Shown piece by piece: positions 58,682-64,000 of a stretch of DNA of 64,000 bases. A program made the translations under genes and the position numbers. The notes under the pieces are model-generated. The model saw nothing but the letters and a program-made list of their open reading frames with translations. It searched no databases and was not told where the DNA came from. Each line of letters starts with the position of its first letter. The first letter of the stretch is position 1. Origin of the DNA: Caenorhabditis elegans. Lineage: Eukaryota > Nematoda > Chromadorea > Rhabditida > Rhabditidae. The stretch lies in the NCBI RefSeq assembly GCF_000002985.6, contig NC_003281.10:8928001-8992000 (forward strand), in the 5' to 3' direction.

Positions 58682-61600
58682 AATTATAGAGGCGGAGCGT
58701 TACAGTTGGCTTTGGAGCGCAATGTACTTCGATTTCAAAAAATAAACAGTTGTGAAAAGAAGAGCGGAAACCTCGGCCAGAGAACTTTGTCGATTTACGG
58801 GGGAAATTTGTTACATATAATGAAATCGTCTTTGATTAACAAAACATTAAGGCTCAAGTATACTCCAATTTAACTTCAGAGAAAAACGAGACGAAAAGAG
58901 ATCAGAAACTGCATCCGTCGAATGAAACACGGAACTTCAACGTGACAAGAAGAAGAAGAAGAAGTTCTGTAGTAAACCTCACGTCTCCCGTCTTCGAAAC
59001 GCGCGGTGATGATAAACCGAACGCGTCACTTATCTTATCACATTGTATCAATTTCTCTCTTTCTATCCCCATCTCTCTCTCATCATTCACTCTTTTCATT
59101 ATTTTCTTCTTTCTTTTTTATTTTGAATTTTTCTCCCATTCATTTTTTATTATCCAATGTCTCCCACGAATAACTTCTTCAATTGTGAGGATTTATTATA
59201 GGTGATGAACTAAATGGGGGGAAAAGTGTAATCTGATATCTATTGAACGAGAAATAATATAATAATACGCTATAGAACCAAACCACGTGGCGCCAGATTC
59301 ACATAGGAAATCAGAAACTAGCCTTTCATCAATTGTTAGAAACTATGATTGTTTTTCAAAAAAAAAAATCTTTGCGCTCAATGACGTACCTCCGAACATG
59401 TTGCATTTATAGGTTACATTTGATTGTTTGCACACAGAAGCACAAACTTCATCGCGGAAATTTACATTTTGGTAGAGATGGGCTACAGTAGTATTTTTCT
59501 ACTCTATGGATTCAGTCTAAGTGTATGTACAGTCCAAAAAATTTCAATTTTGAGATTTTTAAACTTTTTCAGTCAGTTGGTAAATTACCAAATTTCCAAA
59601 AAGTTAGACAATTCAAAGATTTTTTTGATCAATCTCCGAAATTATAATAAGTATTTAAAAACTGAGTAATTGTCTCTTAATGACTGTAATTGAAAACAAT
59701 TAACGAATTATCGTAAATTGATATTTTCAATGACAATAATAAAACGGTCAAAAACAATTTTTTTAAAGCTCTATTCCGTAAAAATAGTGAAATCTCTTCA
59801 ACATTACAAGATTTTACTACTGAAACTATGGAAGAAAGTGAAAAAAAATTATTTTCATAGAAAAATCACCTGTTAGCCTTGAACTAGCGCTATATTGAAC
59901 AATTTCCAACTACGTTTGATTTTTGTGACGAATTTCGCACAAATTGTTTTATGCGATCAAGTTCTCACACCGGAAAATAGATTCCAACTTTCTAATAAAC
60001 AGAGTATGACAAAAATCATAATTTTTTAAATCTTAAGTTGTTCATAAAGCTGCAATAAATTTTTGCAACTTTGCCATTAAAGTTTAAAATTATTTGAAAC
60101 AATTTTCTAGCGGAGAATACTTAAAGCTTGCCAATGTGGTGAGCTTTTAAAAACTAAGATTCAAAACCACCAAACTTCATAAAAAGTAATAATGTTCGCC
60201 AAGGTATGAATTCCAACTTTTTTTCGTTTTCCTAATCCCTTCTTGGTATTTCTAACAGTTCGTCATACCCATTGTGTGCTTACAAGATGAAGCCACACAA
60301 GATTTATGTGATTTTTTATTATTATTCCGATAGGATTAGAAGTATTATCTTTTAATGGAAAACTAAAAATAATTAAAGATAAATGCCAGACTATGTCTAT
60401 TATTAAAAAAACATCGCCAGTTAAGAGGCTTATTTTCTGTGTACTTTCTGAAGTGTTACTAGGGAAAAATGGTAAAACGATCTAGGTATAAGTAGTTTTG
60501 AAGTTTTAAAGTTAGCATGATTTTTTTAGCGGGAACATTACGTTATTTTCAGTAGCGTGGAGAGAAAATTGCATTCTCAAAAAAAAAAGAAAATGCGTGG
60601 CTGAAAAATAGGTAGACGCAGATAGATTACCGGACGGAGGCATGATGGAAAAATGAGAAATGAATGCAAAAAAAGAAACGAAAAACATACTTAGTGGGCG
60701 GGGCAACCGTCGTGGGGGCAGAGAGTAGAAAAAACGGGTGGAAAACGGGGGGCACAAGAGGAATCGATAAACAAGTGAAAAGACAACACGATGCATGATT
60801 GAGCCCATTTGTGGTAGACGACACACGGGAGACGGAAACGAAGAAAGGGGACGAAGATGAGCATATAAGAGAGATGGAAAAAAAAAGAGAGGTGAGACGA
60901 AAAAAAGATGAAGAGCATCAAGAAATGGAAAGAGCAATAGGAAACGACAAATTAGTATTGGCATCGACTGGTACTTGTCTTGATATAGATATCTTGATTT
61001 TAGAAGGGGATCAGGCTCATAATTTTGGAAGTCGATGACCAAAAAAAATATTTTTTTAAAAACAAATATTGCCGAATTTCAAAACTTTTGGCAACTCGGC
61101 AATTTGACAATTATCAAGTTCGCAAAAGTTTGATTTTTGAAACAAAAAACTCAAAAACTGAGAAAAAAATGCTAATTTTTGTTGTTGTAAATTTAGAGAA
61201 TTTTAATTTTTTAATCAGAGAATTGAATTTTTTAATTCGATAATTTGGAAATTGCTGAATTGGAAATTTTTTTAAAATTTAGCACTTTCAGCAATTACCA
61301 AAAGGTAAATTTTATTGAAAGATTCTCACCTTTCAAGCATAATATCTGCGTACTAAAAACAAATACAGTTTTTTTTAAATTTTCAAAATATAGCTAGGTT
61401 TAAAAATTGCCAAAACTGCCAATTGTTGTAAATAATTGATTTCCCTTGTTCAGATATGCAAAATTATTTTTCAAATATTAAAACTTTTATTATTTTCGGC
61501 CATTTTGGACTATTAGTAGTTCTTTTTTTATGGCCTCAGTAGCACTACTGAATTGAAAATTTTAAGACAAAAAGCACATCAGGATTTCATAATTTTATAA

Positions 61601-61888
61601 TTTTGTGTTTGATAGAGCGGGATAGGATATTTGACACGCAACTAGTTTTCTGACATATGACTAGACTCCATTTTAAATTTTGATGAGTTTTGACAGCATC
61701 CATATATTTGAAAATTTCGTGAACATTTGTATACGAAACTTTGCTTAGGGAATAGACATTTACTTTCACAATTAAAACAGAAATCAGACGGTATCTTTGG
61801 TTACACGTTGATGCCAAAAATAGAAAATGTAGTATGTACGGCATACTTTTCATTAACGAGTGAATGACTTTAAGTCAAGTAATTCTAT

Positions 61889-62287
61889 TACCGTATTTCT
61901 TCTATTAATATGGCTGCAATACTATTTTTCGATGGTCTTCCCGCTTGCAATACTAATAGGGAGTGCAAGACTATTAGGGAGTGCAATACTAATTTTCAGA
62001 ACATTTTTCTGACTTTGAGCTTGCTAGTTTTTTTTTGAAAAAGCTCGAATCTTATGTGAAAATTCAGAAAACTTGATTTTAATTGTAACATATAAGTTCA
62101 AAAACATTTAATCTCGTAGAACTGTTGTGAAAAACTGTTGCAAAATAAGCAATAAGTGTTATAAAAATCTTAAAATTACTAAAGAGGGTTTGCACCAAAG
62201 AAGTAAACGCAAGACTATTAGGGAGTGCAACACTAATAGGGAGTGCAAGTCTAATAGGGAGGCCATATTAATAGAAGATATACGGTA
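61889..62287. mobile_element. TACCGTA-terminated inverted-repeat element (MITE-like)
   Basis: 399 bp with 26-bp terminal inverted repeats differing at one base: TACCGTATTTCTTCTATTAA on the left and TTAATAGAAGATATACGGTA on the right. The interior carries several direct copies of TAGGGAGTGCAA in two clusters (about 61958-61992 and 62218-62270). No coding capacity, so it is a non-autonomous element. It shares its ends with the 86-bp copy at 15372-15457. Confidence 0.7.
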
Positions 62288-64000
62288 AAACACGAATTGT
62301 GTATACGGCAGAGTCTATGTCTATCGATTCAAGCTATGCGGCTTCAAATGTACGAAATTCGTTTGTAAATCGACATAATCTTATAACTACTTCTGAAATT
62401 CCAAAAAAAGTAAATCAAAAGTCTCATCTTCTTTTGATTCTGGAACATATCTTTGGAACTTTGTAAGGAACTTTTCAAAAAAATCTTATATTTAAAGAAA
62501 AACTACGCTAAACCTTCCTCTGTACCTTCAAAGCACAATACACCTACCTGCGCCTACGTTCTAATGTTTCTAGGGTGAATTTTTAGCCAAAATTAAAAAT
62601 ACGAAACTTTCAAATGTTCAGCTTCAATAGAAATGCTTACACAAATATTCAGAGAATAGGCGGTTTCTTTAGTGAACATTTTCAAGACTATACTCTCCGT
62701 ATGCAATACAATTTTCTAAAAATAGTGTGATATTTTCCAATTTGAGTTTCATAATTCATAAATCTGATTTTGTCACTTGTATGTAATAACGAGGGGATGC
62801 ACTAAAAACGAGCTAAAACTGAGTTTGACAAGGAACAAGGAAGGAGTAGATGGATGTACGTGTGTGGACACAGCTGTCAGACAAAACGAACATTGAGCTA
62901 CATGGTTAGTGATTGGAAACATTTGAGAGCATGTTGAAAAGACAAAAAACTCGGCAAGTTTCAAAGGTTACATTTGTTTGTTAGGGCGCGGTTGAAAAGA
63001 GGAAGTGGAGATGAGTTGCGTCAAGTGTTATGTAGATGATTACTGTAGATTTAGTGGCTCTGCAGGAAAGATTCAGAAAACCAGAGAAATGAGTAAAATG
63101 CACGGATATACAGTCTAACTCAAAGTTTTTGGGGAGCTTAGACAAGTTTTTCATAGACTTATAATAATTGTACATTGAAACACAGCCAGGCACACGTGCC
63201 TTGAAAATAGTTTTATTTCAAATTTTAAAAAAATGTCAATTTTTTTTTAAAGTTTAACACACAACTCCCAACGAGACTTTTTTGGTTGCAAAGGAGACAA
63301 AAGATAAAGTGTACACTACGGAAAGTTCGAAACTCTGTGCTTTCATGGAAACTGTGACAAATTAGGTTTACAATGTAGCCTAGCATTTTTCACAATTTGT
63401 GAATTTAAAATGATTTCTGTGATTGGAAAATCCAATAAGCATTCAATTATAATTGATTTTTTTCATAATATGAAGAAGATAAATAGAACAGGCCTAACAC
63501 TCTCATAAAATTGCAACTAATGGCCAAATTGTTAGTTCGTATCTAATTTTCCACATAGGCGAAAATATGCCTACCTGCCCGCCTACAGAACACGCATGAA
63601 TCGCATAAAAATTTACTTATTTTTTTCATTACAAATCACCCACTTTTCCGTATAATTTGTTGGCATTTCAATAAACCTATTCGAAAAAAATTACATAAAA
63701 ATAAGGCATTTCTAAAATCGTGAAAAAAAAGGTTTTTGTGAATTTTCATGTAATTAGGTTATCGTCGCATAACTTTTGAAATCATAACTTGGTGAGAAAA
63801 TGTTTTTTTCTTTGATCATGTTCTTAATCTCCCAATTCCTCGAATAAAATCTATTTTGAAAGTTCTAAATCTCCTAATCTAAATGTACTTTCCTCTGAAA
63901 TCTCCTTGAATATGGCTTCAAATATGTAGTTTAACTACACTTTCGCTTTGAATTTCAAAATGGAATCCACAACCATTTTTAAAGAAATCAAACATTTAAG
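62288..64000. other. No recognised gene to the window end
   Basis: AT-rich, with short frames only and no splice-consistent exons that I could support. GCCTACCTGCCCGCCTAC (about 63568) is a common dispersed worm motif. Confidence 0.5.

Larger units (their letters stand above)
53898..61888. other. pde-2 upstream / long 5' intron DNA, no supported exon
   Basis: Roughly 8 kb with no recognisable protein. It carries GAGA microsatellites (54110-54143, and CT at 54352-54376), GA-rich purine tracts on the + strand throughout 54-61 kb, and a GGGTCTCGTTAGG foldback (58534-58681). Long open frames on the minus strand (for example 57942-58418 and 60512-61042) follow purine/pyrimidine bias and lack domain or splice support. 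The missing 5' exon(s) of the long pde-2 isoform may lie here. Confidence 0.5.

Noticed and set aside
60512..61042. 176-residue minus-strand frame
   Set aside because: Composition follows the purine-rich + strand (Phe/Ser/Leu/Pro). No domain or splice evidence.

Overview
The window is nematode nuclear DNA and matches Caenorhabditis elegans. It is AT-rich, with short introns ending in TTTTCAG, very short 5' leaders behind likely trans-splice acceptors, dense foldback repeats, and a gene set I recognise as the chromosome III interval of cosmids ZK643 and R08D7. Cosmid and locus names are from memory. Exon structures were worked out by hand from splice sites and reading-phase agreement; no transcript or database was consulted.

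Layout: 1-6.2 kb is non-coding or unresolved, with two weak exon candidates. 6.2-8.7 kb (+) is an arrestin-domain gene whose last intron holds a solo LTR. 8.7-16.8 kb shows no credible gene. 16.8-24.8 kb (+) is a secretin-family (class B) GPCR, seb-2. It converges on 25.0-28.2 kb (-), an acidic/RS-rich protein with a C-terminal RRM-like fold, which is head-to-head with deoxycytidylate deaminase (28.6-29.6 kb, +). 29.8-32.7 kb (-) is a secreted five-ShKT-domain protein whose first intron carries a perfect-period 21 x 59-bp minisatellite. 34.3-37.6 kb (+) is a secreted Gly-rich ground-like protein, grl-25. From 38 kb a compact block of RNA and translation genes follows: BUD13 (-) head-to-head with an RPAP2/Rtr1 phosphatase (+); eIF3d (-) head-to-head with an LYRM1-like gene (+) whose 3' end overlaps, in another frame, an EEF2KMT/FAM86-type methyltransferase; then an EF-hand (centrin/troponin-C-like) protein. 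47.6 to at least 53.9 kb (-) is cyclic-nucleotide phosphodiesterase pde-2 with a GAF domain and alternative 5' exons. 54-64 kb is non-coding as far as I can see, probably pde-2 upstream or first-intron DNA, with GA-rich tracts and terminal-inverted-repeat elements.

Functional themes: splicing (BUD13; possibly the RS/RRM protein), Pol II CTD handling (RPAP2), translation (eIF3d; EEF2KMT), nucleotide supply (dCMP deaminase), neuropeptide and cyclic-nucleotide signalling (seb-2, pde-2), and cuticle or extracellular products (grl-25, ShKT protein). The most unusual points are the out-of-frame LYRM1/methyltransferase overlap, a probable GC-AG intron that separates short and long grl-25 products, the minisatellite lying between two copies of the ShKT signal exon, the solo LTR with an intact target-site duplication, and a 16-C tract inside seb-2.
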